Assembly (NCBI RefSeq): GCF_014194975.1
Contig: NZ_JACIAY010000017.1
Span: 17,555 to 81,554, forward strand
From: Sphingomonas sp. BK580
GTDB taxonomy: Bacteria; Pseudomonadota; Alphaproteobacteria; Sphingomonadales; Sphingomonadaceae
DNA: 64,000 bases
Reading direction: 5' to 3'
In this document: positions 42,576-50,897 of the stretch, piece after piece
How positions within the stretch are numbered: the first letter of the stretch is position 1
Layout: every line of letters starts with the position of its first letter
Notes under the pieces: generated by a model
Databases searched by the model: none
The model's input: the letters and a program-made list of their open reading frames with translations, nothing else
What the model was told of the DNA's origin: nothing
Made by a program: the position numbers and the translations under genes

Positions 42576-43939
42576 CGCGCCAACGCCGCGTAGAAGGCGC
42601 GGTGGATCGTCTCCGGAGCGGTGCGGGCACGGCCGAGCGCCACCCGGGCCGCCGCGATCAGGAAACGCTCGGGGAGGACTCCTGTGGAGTCGCCGAGCTC
42701 CAGCCGGGTCGCGGCCTCCCGCACGAGCGCCGCGTGCTTGGGCTCGAAGCAGACGACCTCGGCCAGCGACCTTCCGCCGTACTCGGCGCAGCGCGAGAAC
42801 ACGACCGTGTCGAGCACGGCGTCGATCTGGCGCGGCAGCTCGGCCCGTACCCACGCCGGCACCGCCGCCCAGACCGACGGCGGGTAGAGCGCGTCCCAGG
42901 CGCGGCGGAACGCCGCGGCATCGTCCTCGAAGCCGATGCGCTCGAGCAGACGGATGTTGAGCGGGACGCGGATCACCGGCGTCGGATGCACCGCCTCGTC
43001 GTCCCAGCAGGCGGTCTGCTCCCGCGAGCGTCCCACCACGTCCATCAGCGATCCGACGTAGGCCGGCCCGATCAGCAGCGTGCCGGCCAAGTCCGCGTAG
43101 GTCTCCTTGTGCCAGCGCCGCCACACCGCGCCCTGGCGCTCCTCGAGGCCCGCGGCGGCGAAGCCCGCGCCGATGCGCTCGGGCAGCACTTCCCAGAGGC
43201 CGAGATCGGCCTGGATGTTGTGCGCGACCTCGTGCGGCACCGCGCCGAGCGACCATGGATTGATCAGGCGATGGCGTGGCACCTTCACGAGCGGGAAGGG
43301 ATTGGCCTGGCGCCCGAGCACACCCAGCCTGACGCCGCGACGAAAGGTGGCGGGACCGAAGCCCGTCTCGGAATAGGCGAAGGGGGCGGGCGACGGGATC
43401 GGACGGGCCACGCCGAGCCCGAGCCACACCGCCTGATAGCAGTCGAGCGCGATGCGATCGATCGCGCCCAGCCAGGACGCCAGACGGCCGCGGCGCTGGC
43501 CGAAGAGGTTCACGTAGAACTCCCAGACCTTCTCGGTCTCGCCGGCGAGGGCGTGGCAGCGCTCCTTGAGCGTCAGCAGCCGGGCAAGGCCCTCGTCGCC
43601 GCGGGACGACAGATCCCCGGCCACCGCGGCGAGGCGCCGCTCTTCGCGCTCCTGCCCGCGCGCGAGCTGCGCCAACAGCGCGTTCACCGCGCGGACGTGC
43701 GCCGGGCCGGGCGCCGCCGGCCCGCTGCCGAACTGATCCTCCGCGAACGACAGCATCGAGGTCGCGTAGCGGCGCGCGTTCACCGCCGTGCGGTAGGCGA
43801 AGAAGGGCAGCGCGCCCTGCCCCTGCCTTTGGCCCTGCCCCTCGTCTCTGCCCGACGAGGTCGGCTCGGCCCCGACCGTGCGGTCCTCGCGTCGGACCGG
43901 CACGGCATCGAGCTGATCGAGCAGCGCCAGCGCGTTCAT
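42569..43939 (-). CDS. HExxH zincin-like putative metallopeptidase of the six-gene operon
   Basis: This 456-residue protein carries HEVAH (residues 236-240) and, 39 residues later, KETYADLAG (E279), the spacing and context of a gluzincin-type third zinc ligand. It has no signal peptide or TM helix. The N-terminal 45 residues hold a Gln/Gly-rich run (EGQGQRQGQGALPF) that may be disordered. I know no named family with this full layout. Metal-dependent proteolysis of a partner, perhaps the acidic or repeat protein of the same operon, is a reasonable guess. It overlaps both neighbours. Confidence 0.75.
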   Translation of the reverse strand: MNALALLDQLDAVPVRREDRTVGAEPTSSGRDEGQGQRQGQGALPFFAYRTAVNARRYATSMLSFAEDQFGSGPAAPGPAHVRAVNALLAQLARGQEREERRLAAVAGDLSSRGDEGLARLLTLKERCHALAGETEKVWEFYVNLFGQRRGRLASWLGAIDRIALDCYQAVWLGLGVARPIPSPAPFAYSETGFGPATFRRGVRLGVLGRQANPFPLVKVPRHRLINPWSLGAVPHEVAHNIQADLGLWEVLPERIGAGFAAAGLEERQGAVWRRWHKETYADLAGTLLIGPAYVGSLMDVVGRSREQTACWDDEAVHPTPVIRVPLNIRLLERIGFEDDAAAFRRAWDALYPPSVWAAVPAWVRAELPRQIDAVLDTVVFSRCAEYGGRSLAEVVCFEPKHAALVREAATRLELGDSTGVLPERFLIAAARVALGRARTAPETIHRAFYAALARC

Positions 43940-44988
43940 CGCGCAGCTCCGGCGGCCCGAGCGGTCGTGGAGGCGCCACGCGCGGCGTCGGCCCGGGCGC
44001 GCTGGGAGAGCTCTGCGAGCCGCGATCGAAGCCTGTGGTGCACCGCCACCGACATGGGCCCGATCGCGGCGGGTGGGATGACCGGGAGCCGGGCCGCGGC
44101 CTGGGCGATCGCCGCGGCGATGATGGCGCCCATCGCGGCGCTACCGCCGCCTGCGCGATCGGTCGCGGCCAGCCGCGCCAGATCCGTCGCGAAGCCATTC
44201 GCCGCCATCGCCGCGAACGTCGCGCGCGTCCTGGCGGCATCGAGCTCCGGGCGCCGTCTGACGAGCTCGGCGAACCGGGAAGGATCCACGACGCGGTCGA
44301 GCGCCTCCGCGAAGGCCGGCGCGCTCGCCGCAGCCACCGCGCGTCCGGCCGCGGGCTGTCCGCCGTGCGGCCCGCCGTCGGTCGCCGGAGCGATGAGCTC
44401 GTCGAGGGCCTCGAGCTCGCGGGATCCGCCGCCCCGCCTGACAGATGGGTCGCCGCCCGGGCCGAGGCCGCGGAGGGTCGGCGTGCTCGAGCGCCACGTG
44501 CCCAGGCCGGGCTGCGTCGGCGTGCGCGAACGCCACGTGCCCAGGCCGGGCCGCGTCGGCGTGCGCGAGGGCATTCCCGGCGCGGCGCCGGCGGCCGGTG
44601 GCGGCGGCAGCGTCTTCGCCACCGAGTCGCGCGCCGTCCAGCCTCGCGCGCCGTGCGGGTTTATCACCGCGCCGGCCGCGAGCGGCCGATCGCGGGGGAT
44701 CGCCGGCAGGCGCTTGAGCTGACCGGCCGCCTGGTTCACCGCGCGCATCAGTCCGTACAGCCTGTCGCGCAGGGGAGCGCTCACCGTCGTCAGATCGATC
44801 GCGCCCAGCGCTGCCTGGTAGTTGCGGATGTTGTTCTGCGAGATCTCGACCGCCGTTCGCACGGCGCTCGCCTGCTGCTGTGACGCGACCTGCGCGATGC
44901 GGCTCGGAAGGCTGGCGATCGTGTCGAGCACCAGCGGCAGATGTCCGCCGATCCGCTCCAGTTCGCCGCGAACGATGCTGTCCTGCAT
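43936..44988 (-). CDS. Ala/Pro-rich protein with internal 13-residue repeats, six-gene operon
   Basis: This 350-residue protein has an N-terminal helical domain (about 1-95, IVRGELERIGGHLPLVLDTI) and a low-complexity middle with repeats of RTPTRPGLGTWRS (about 143-180). A second helical Ala-rich domain (about 210-350) includes AMGAIIAAAIAQAAARLPV. There is no signal peptide. Its stop overlaps the HExxH gene start by four bases. The two-domain helical build with a flexible Pro/Gly/Thr/Trp linker suggests an adaptor. The function is unknown. Confidence 0.7.
   Translation of the reverse strand: MQDSIVRGELERIGGHLPLVLDTIASLPSRIAQVASQQQASAVRTAVEISQNNIRNYQAALGAIDLTTVSAPLRDRLYGLMRAVNQAAGQLKRLPAIPRDRPLAAGAVINPHGARGWTARDSVAKTLPPPPAAGAAPGMPSRTPTRPGLGTWRSRTPTQPGLGTWRSSTPTLRGLGPGGDPSVRRGGGSRELEALDELIAPATDGGPHGGQPAAGRAVAAASAPAFAEALDRVVDPSRFAELVRRRPELDAARTRATFAAMAANGFATDLARLAATDRAGGGSAAMGAIIAAAIAQAAARLPVIPPAAIGPMSVAVHHRLRSRLAELSQRARADAARGASTTARAAGAAR
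44477..44554 (-). repeat. 39-base tandem repeat inside the adaptor-like gene
   Basis: Two near-identical 39-base units (44477-44515 and 44516-44554) plus partial copies at both sides encode the 13-residue repeat with TPT-x-x-GLG-TWRS. Few mismatches separate the units, so the duplication is probably recent. Confidence 0.8.
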
Positions 44989-45012
44989 GGCTCATCTCCC
45001 TGGTGGCGGCGG

Positions 45013-45945
45013 TCAGCGCTCCGCGCGCGCGATGGCCTTGCGGTCGAGCGAGCGCTTCTTGGCGGCGTTGCCCGCCAGCGCGCGCGTGATCGCCTGCGGG
45101 CTCGAGAGCGTGCGCTGCGCGTGCTTGGCCATCACGCGCGCCGCGATGCGCGGTGTCACGGGCTTGCCGCGCCGCGCCTTGTGGGTGAGCGTGGCGACCG
45201 TACGGCGCTGGATCGTCGGCAGCGTGCGAACGAGCGCGCGCGCGCGCGGATCGCGTCGGCTGACGAGCACCCGCGCCACGTCGCCGCTCGCCTTGGAGAG
45301 CACCGGCAACACCGCCTTGACCGGCAGCGGCGCGCGCGAGCCGAGAAAGATCGTGACCTGCGAGCCGAGCGACTGCGCATCCACCGCGCGCCCCCGCGAC
45401 GCGGCCAGCGCGACCGCCTCGGCGAGCTGATCCTCGGTCGCCGGGATGTCGGCGCGAGCGTTCATCTCGTCCTCGCTCTCGCCCTCGTCCTCGGCCTCCA
45501 GCTGCTGCACGAAGCCGCCCAGCCTGCCGCCGATCGCGGCACCCGCGGGACCTCCCAGCGCGCCGCCGATCACCGAACCGATCTGCGGTGCGAACTTCTT
45601 GGCGAGTGGCGCCACGACCTTCCCGACCTTCTTCGCCGCGCTCCAGAGCTTGCCGAGGAACTCGTCGCCCTCGAACTCGCCCTCGAACTCGAACTCGCTC
45701 TCCCGGTCGTACTCGCCATCGCCGCCGGCCCCCTCGAACTCGCCCAGGCCGAAGCTCTCGAATTCGAACTCGAACTCACCCGAGCCGTCGAGGGGATCGC
45801 GCGCCTCGGCGAACTGGTCGAACCCGTCCCCCTCGCCTTCGTACGAGCCCGCCTCCGCGGCCATGTAGCCTTCCTGCTCGCCGGCCATGCCGAGATCGAA
45901 GTCCTCCGACTCGAACTCATCGAGCGAACGCAATTCGTCGAGCAT
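45013..45945 (-). CDS. acidic Phe/Glu-repeat protein with amphipathic Gly-rich segment, first gene of six-gene operon
   Basis: The first 95 residues of this 310-residue protein are strongly acidic with Phe-Glu alternation (GEFEFEFESFGLGEFEG). Residues 96-145 switch to a basic amphipathic helix and Gly/Ala-rich tract (GDEFLGKLWSAAKKVGKVVA, then IGSVIGGALGGPAGAAIGG). The last 160 residues are basic and helical. The middle looks like a membrane-active or pore-type segment masked by an acidic head. No signal peptide is present. It lies 24 bases ahead of the next gene and divergent from an AraC regulator. I do not know the family; an effector or structural shell protein is possible. Confidence 0.75.
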   Translation of the reverse strand: MLDELRSLDEFESEDFDLGMAGEQEGYMAAEAGSYEGEGDGFDQFAEARDPLDGSGEFEFEFESFGLGEFEGAGGDGEYDRESEFEFEGEFEGDEFLGKLWSAAKKVGKVVAPLAKKFAPQIGSVIGGALGGPAGAAIGGRLGGFVQQLEAEDEGESEDEMNARADIPATEDQLAEAVALAASRGRAVDAQSLGSQVTIFLGSRAPLPVKAVLPVLSKASGDVARVLVSRRDPRARALVRTLPTIQRRTVATLTHKARRGKPVTPRIAARVMAKHAQRTLSSPQAITRALAGNAAKKRSLDRKAIARAER

Positions 45946-46137
45946 CTCGCCTCTCCATACTGTTCGTCACCGCAGGGTCGGGCGACGAAGAGATGCTACG
46001 AAGACGGGACGACGGCCAAAAGTCGCTTGGGTAGAGTAGCTCATCCGTGCGATATTCCTCTCGCGGGTCCCAGCACTCACGACACCGGCAGAAGCCGGGC
46101 ATGTTCCTGACGCCTTGTTAGATCGAGGGAGGACGAC

Positions 46138-47148
46138 ATGCGTGGACCAGAGCGCAAGCCGACTGGACGGGAGCGCATCGAAGCGCGGACGGGAGCGCTC
46201 CGCTTCTCGACCGCCGACCTGCCGCCGGACGATCGAGTGGCCATGTGGCGAGACGTCGTCGGGCGCGCCCTGACCGGCTGCGAGCCGGCACCGCTCGTCG
46301 GCGAGCAGCTCGCGGTCGACTTCTCGCTCGTCCAAGGCGACGCCACCCGCGTCGGCGTCACCCGCCTGTCGAACATCCGGAACCATCGCGACCGCGCCTG
46401 CCTGCGCGATCAGGACGACGACCTCATCTTCTTCCTCCAGCTCCGCGGAGAGGGCCTGCTCGAGCATTGCGGTCAGCGCTGCCGGCTTCGCCGGGGAGAA
46501 GGCATGCTCGCGCGCTTCGACCGGACGCTCGATACGCGTTGGGTCGACGCCGACCTCCTGCTGATCCGGCTCTCGCGCGAGTCGCTGCGCGGCGTCGATC
46601 CCGGCGCCGCGATCGGCGTCAAACAGCCCGCCTCCTCCTCTGTCATGAAGCTGCTGCTCGCTTACGCGCGGACGGCGTGGCGCGACGCCGGCGTGACCGG
46701 GGCGCTGGCGCCCATAGCGGACCGCCACATCGCCGAACTTGTGGCCGCGCTATGCCTCGCCGATGCGGAGGATGGGGCGCGACGGGCACGACCCGTGCTC
46801 GCGGCGACACGCCTCGCCGCGATGCGCGAGGTGATGCGGCGCGAGTTCGCCAATCCCTGCCTGGCCATGCGCGACGTCGCCGCGAGCGTCGGCCTCTCCG
46901 AGCGCACCGGCCACCTGGTGTTCGCGGCGGAAGCGAAGTCCTTCTTGCAGGAACTTCATGATATTCGGCTGCGGCATGCCTGCGAGCGCTTACGCTCCGG
47001 GAACTCGCGCGTCATCGATATAGCATATGCGGTGGGCTTCTCGGATGCCTCGCACTTCCATCGTCTGTTCAAGCAGCGTTACTCGCACAGCCCGGCCGAA
47101 TGGCGGACCCAGCGTCTGATCGGATCGAGCGTGACGAGCGACGCCTAG
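46138..47148 (+). CDS. AraC-family transcriptional regulator
   Basis: This 336-residue protein has an N-terminal AraC-binding-domain-like region (about 20-180, DLIFFLQLRGEGLLEHCGQR) and a C-terminal AraC DNA-binding domain (about 232-325). The two helix-turn-helices show as MRDVAASVGLSERTGHLVF and IDIAYAVGFSDASHFHRLFK, with the terminal YSHSPAEWR. GAGGGAGG precedes the ATG. It is divergent from the six-gene operon across 192 bases and may control it. The effector is unknown. Confidence 0.9.
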   Translation: MRGPERKPTGRERIEARTGALRFSTADLPPDDRVAMWRDVVGRALTGCEPAPLVGEQLAVDFSLVQGDATRVGVTRLSNIRNHRDRACLRDQDDDLIFFLQLRGEGLLEHCGQRCRLRRGEGMLARFDRTLDTRWVDADLLLIRLSRESLRGVDPGAAIGVKQPASSSVMKLLLAYARTAWRDAGVTGALAPIADRHIAELVAALCLADAEDGARRARPVLAATRLAAMREVMRREFANPCLAMRDVAASVGLSERTGHLVFAAEAKSFLQELHDIRLRHACERLRSGNSRVIDIAYAVGFSDASHFHRLFKQRYSHSPAEWRTQRLIGSSVTSDA

Positions 47149-47345
47149 TCCCGCCCGCCGACGCGCAGCAGCGAGCCGGATGGCGATGGCACGTGCGTGA
47201 GGGGACATCCCGCCGTTACGTGGCCGATGAGCTTAACGTACATCTCATCCAGGTCCTCCACGTTCGGCAGCGACAGCCGGAAGCGAACGTACATCAGCAC
47301 CACCAGCCGGATCACTCGAGCGACGAGTTGAAGTGAGGGAACGAG
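47145..47345 (-). pseudogene. IS6-family transposase remnant with internal deletion
   Basis: On the minus strand one frame reads VIRLVVLMYVRFRLSLPNVE, like the N-terminal part of IS6-type DDE transposases (usually ...LYLRF-LSYRDVEELL). It then jumps directly to DLDEMYVKLIGHVTAG, resembling the catalytic-Asp motif DEMYVK that normally lies about 50 residues later. It stops soon after. No terminal inverted repeats are visible. It is a short fragment judged by eye, so confidence is moderate. Confidence 0.45.
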
Positions 47346-47432
47346 CTGGCTGGCTTGCGCGGACGCGGCAGGTCCCTCCGCTGGCTCGACGACGCCTCCT
47401 GTGCATTAGCTCTGACAGCCCCCTCGCGAGGG

Positions 47433-47771
<339 letters not shown>

Positions 47772-48117
47772 TCAAGGACGTCGACGTCCGCGCGATCCTG
47801 ATCACCTCTAGATTGGACAGTCGTCGTGTGCGTGCGAGTGTCGGGCGGTCTATGGTCGAGAACACTCGACCTTGCCTCTAGCGATCCGGTACCTGTCGCC
47901 GACGGAAGCCTGCTCCTGGTCGCTGCCTCGCCGGACCGCGTCATAGCAAAGCCCTTCCCGGGAGAAGTCTCCGCTACACCTTCGGCTTTGACGGCAATTC
48001 GTAGACTCAGCGCGCACGCCACGCAGCTTTCCAACTGCGGCCGTTCGTTCACTCCCGCGTTTCGCCCGCTCATGGTGCCTGAACCTGCGATCTCGGATGT
48101 CGCGACTGGGCGGCATT
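47772..48117. other. non-coding stretch, degenerate
   Basis: About 345 bases with no recognisable gene. One 16-mer, CCAACTGCGGCCGTTC (48031-48046), recurs with few changes at 53245 and 53491. It probably contains leftovers of the deletion that removed most of the thiolase gene. Confidence 0.35.
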
Positions 48118-48654
48118 CTATGGCGCAGGCTGTCCAGGTCCGAGTTTTGTCCGAGATGAGCTGGGAACGGCTTTCGGGGGCGCCTCAGGCACGGGATGTG
48201 CCGCGACGTCACGTCGGACCGTAGATGCCACCCCGGGGTCCTCGTAGTACAGGACCAGGATTGTAGCGATCGGTGCGGCGGTGAGGATCAGCAGGAAAAG
48301 ACCCATCAGCCATTCGTTGGTCTCTAGCGGCTGCGAGAAGCTACCGTTAGGCTGCATCGACGGGTAAGGTCGCGTCGAGCGCCTGCCGGCTTTCCTGTGG
48401 TGAAACGAGCGGTCTGCGGTCGCTCGGTGAAGAGACGGCCTGATCTGCGAGCGATCATAGGCGGCGCGTGCCTCCCTCTTTCCCAAGACAGCATACGCCT
48501 CGTTGATCTCTTTCGCACGGGCAGAAACATCCACACCGTGGTTGGCATCGGGGTGATATTGACGAAGCAGCGCTTTCCACGCGGCATGGATAACGTCGCG
48601 ACTTGCCGTCGTGGGCACCCCAAGCACCGAGTAATAGTCTGGTGAGTGCGCCAT
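48118..48654 (-). CDS. J-domain membrane protein
   Basis: This 178-residue protein has an N-terminal J domain (about 3-70) with the essential HPD at 34-36 in LLRQYHPDANHG, and NEAYAVLGKREARAAYDRSQ closing it. A basic linker and a single TM helix follow (about 115-137, WLMGLFLLILTAAPIATILV). No zinc-finger or substrate domain exists, so it would recruit DnaK to the membrane. The ATG at 48654 with AAGGG upstream is preferred to a longer reading from 48789. It is a lone gene. Confidence 0.85.
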   Translation of the reverse strand: MAHSPDYYSVLGVPTTASRDVIHAAWKALLRQYHPDANHGVDVSARAKEINEAYAVLGKREARAAYDRSQIRPSLHRATADRSFHHRKAGRRSTRPYPSMQPNGSFSQPLETNEWLMGLFLLILTAAPIATILVLYYEDPGVASTVRRDVAAHPVPEAPPKAVPSSSRTKLGPGQPAP

Positions 48655-48964
48655 CCAACCCTTATCTACGGTGAATACCCGAGAAAGGGAAGTCCGCTCG
48701 CAGCGTGATCTTGCCCGGTCCGTCCTCGCTGGTCCAGAGGGCGGCTCTAGGCGCCGACCATCAGCGGCTATCGTTTCCATCCGTACCATCGTGCTTTCGG
48801 CGACACCACGCCGCCTGCCGGCGCTGACCTAAATCGGGCCGTTCAGCTCACCCGATCGCCTGCCAGTTCGATCGTTTGTTCAGATGAGGTTCCGACGCCA
48901 ACGCGCTCGCATCCTAGCCCCCTCGGCCCACGTTAGACCTCTGGTTGACGCAGGAGCTTGCCCC
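48655..48964. other. intergenic region between J-domain and ABM genes
   Basis: About 310 bases between divergent genes, presumably holding both promoters. No hairpin, operator or small gene was convincing. Confidence 0.3.
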
Positions 48965-49282
48965 ATGTTCATCGCCATGGACCGATCCCAGGTGAGCCTC
49001 GGTGAGGAGGAGGCCGTCGAGCGGGTCTGGCTCTCGCGCGCCTCGTACCTCGCCGACGTGCCTGGGTTCGCCGAGGTCCACATGCTGCGCGACCCTGCGG
49101 CCGACGATCACGAACTGCGCTCTTCCCCTATCGTCTGGTGGTCGCGCGGCGACTGCAAAGATAGGGCGCGATCCTGGGCCTTCCACGCCGCCCATCGCGG
49201 CGCGGGTGACCACAAGCCTATGTACCTGGCGCCGCCCCGTTTCGAAGGCTCAAACCTCATGCAGACGGTCACGCCATCGTGA
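48965..49282 (+). CDS. antibiotic biosynthesis monooxygenase (ABM) domain protein
   Basis: This 105-residue protein is a single ABM ferredoxin-like fold of the HmoA/YgiN kind (MFIAMDRSQVSLGEEEAVER, SYLADVPGFAEVHMLRDP, WAFHAAHRGAGDHKPMYLAP). Relatives degrade haem or oxidise small aromatics, or have no known activity. The AGGAG eight bases before ATG 48965 sets the start. Compared with typical members, segments such as IVWWSRGDCKDRARSW are altered, so activity may be changed. It overlaps the carotenoid oxygenase start by four bases (GTGA). Confidence 0.8.
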   Translation: MFIAMDRSQVSLGEEEAVERVWLSRASYLADVPGFAEVHMLRDPAADDHELRSSPIVWWSRGDCKDRARSWAFHAAHRGAGDHKPMYLAPPRFEGSNLMQTVTPS

Positions 49283-50745
49283 CGGTCACTCGGCGCGCGA
49301 CGTTCGCCAGCCGGGTCGAGCAGGCGATCGACAATGTCGTCGGCGCGATTGCCTCGCCGATCGTCACCCGCATCGCCGCGTTCAACAAGCGCCGCCTGCC
49401 GGCCCGCGATGCCCCGCATCCGCTGCTTACCGGCATCCACGAGCCGATGACCGAGGAGCTGACCCTCACCGACCTCGCCGTCGACGGAATCATCCCGCCC
49501 GAACTCGACGGCCGCTACGTTCGCATCGGGCCGAACCCGGCCAACGCCGACCCGCGCTCCTACCATTTCTTCACCGGTGACGGGATGCTCCACGGCATCC
49601 GGCTCCGCGGCGGGCGAGCCCAGTGGTATCGGAACCGCTGGATCCGCTCGACCGACGTCGCAGCAGCCCGGCACGTGCAGGCGGCTCCGGGGCCACGGCA
49701 CATCTTCGATACCGTCAACACGAGCGTGCTGAACCATGCTGGCAGCGGCTGGGCACTGGTGGAGGCCGGCAGCACGCCGGTCCGCTTCGACGAGCATCTG
49801 GAGACGCAGCGCTACGACGACTTCGGCGGCACCCTGCCCGGCTCGTTCACCGCGCATCCACGACGCGATCCGGCGACGGGCGAGTTGCACGCGCTGTGTT
49901 ACGAGGCAACCGATCCCAAGCGAGTTCGGTACAACGTCGTCGATGTCGCCGGCCGGGTGCGAAGGTCAGTGACGATCCCGGTATCGCATGGGCCGCTGAT
50001 CCACGACTGCGCCATCACGCAGCGCTACGTGGTCGTCATGGACCTGCCACTCACCCTGTCGATGCGCACGGTGCTCGCGGGGCACGGCTTCCCTTACCGG
50101 TGGAACGAGAAGCATCCAGCGCGGGTCGGGCTGCTGCCACGTGACGGTGAGGCGGAGGACATCCGCTGGTTCCCGGTCGATCCCTGCTTCGTATTCCACA
50201 CCGCTAACGCGCACGATCTGCTGGACGGCAGTGTCGCACTTGACGTGATCGCATACGACCGCATGTTCGCGGGCGATAATCTGGCGCCAGACGAGCAGCC
50301 TCGCGGCCTCGAGCGCTGGACGATCGATCCTTCGACCGGGGCGGTGGATCGGCGCGCGATCGATCCGGCCCCGCAGGAACTGCCGACGATTGATGAGCGT
50401 CGCACCGGCCGCCCCTACCGCCATGTCTATGCGCTCGGCCTGCCCGAACAGATGACGGAGACGCTGGTCGGTGAGGCGCCGCTCATCAAGCACGACTTGG
50501 AGGCTAACACGCGACAGCTGCACGACTTCGGGCCGGGACGGATCGCCGGCGAATTCGTGTTCGTGCCGCGCGCGCCAGATGCTGGCGAGGATGACGGCTG
50601 GCTCATCGGGCTCGTGATCGACGCCGGGGGGCGCACCACCGCGCTAGAGATATTGGATGCCCGGAAGTTCGAGGCGCAAGCCGTGGCAACCGTTCGCATC
50701 CCGCACCGCGTGCCGCCCGGCATCCATGGCGCATGGCTGAGGTAA
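49279..50745 (+). CDS. carotenoid oxygenase family dioxygenase
   Basis: This 488-residue, seven-bladed propeller iron enzyme belongs to the carotenoid/lignostilbene cleavage dioxygenase family. Four iron-binding His are visible in order in FTAHPRRD, PLIHDCAIT, VFHTANAHD and the C-terminal GIHGAWL. The family start RYVRIGPNPA and FFTGDGMLHGI are clear. It cleaves a carbon-carbon double bond in a carotenoid, apocarotenoid or stilbene; sphingomonads are known for both substrate kinds. Start is GTG 49279, coupled to the ABM gene. No carotenoid synthesis genes lie nearby. Confidence 0.9.
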   Translation: MTVTRRATFASRVEQAIDNVVGAIASPIVTRIAAFNKRRLPARDAPHPLLTGIHEPMTEELTLTDLAVDGIIPPELDGRYVRIGPNPANADPRSYHFFTGDGMLHGIRLRGGRAQWYRNRWIRSTDVAAARHVQAAPGPRHIFDTVNTSVLNHAGSGWALVEAGSTPVRFDEHLETQRYDDFGGTLPGSFTAHPRRDPATGELHALCYEATDPKRVRYNVVDVAGRVRRSVTIPVSHGPLIHDCAITQRYVVVMDLPLTLSMRTVLAGHGFPYRWNEKHPARVGLLPRDGEAEDIRWFPVDPCFVFHTANAHDLLDGSVALDVIAYDRMFAGDNLAPDEQPRGLERWTIDPSTGAVDRRAIDPAPQELPTIDERRTGRPYRHVYALGLPEQMTETLVGEAPLIKHDLEANTRQLHDFGPGRIAGEFVFVPRAPDAGEDDGWLIGLVIDAGGRTTALEILDARKFEAQAVATVRIPHRVPPGIHGAWLR

Positions 50746-50897
50746 CTCGATCCACGTCGCAGCCGCTTGGTCTCTCAGACCGACGCTTGGCCGTCAGCGG
50801 ACTCTCCACCGTCGCGATGAGTTAACAGTGTCTCTCGATCGAGTGCTGACGCGACGCGTCTGCTTGCCCTCGCCCCACACCGGCGTCGGCCGCGGCA

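Noticed and set aside
40800..44240. A single 1146-codon reading across the HExxH gene region
   Set aside because: The N-terminal half overlaps the whole HExxH gene out of frame; the real gene begins at 42575 with a seven-base overlap.
47826..48224. 132-codon frame between the thiolase remnant and the J-domain gene
   Set aside because: No motif, poor start and low-complexity composition; it overlaps the end of the J-domain gene on the other strand.
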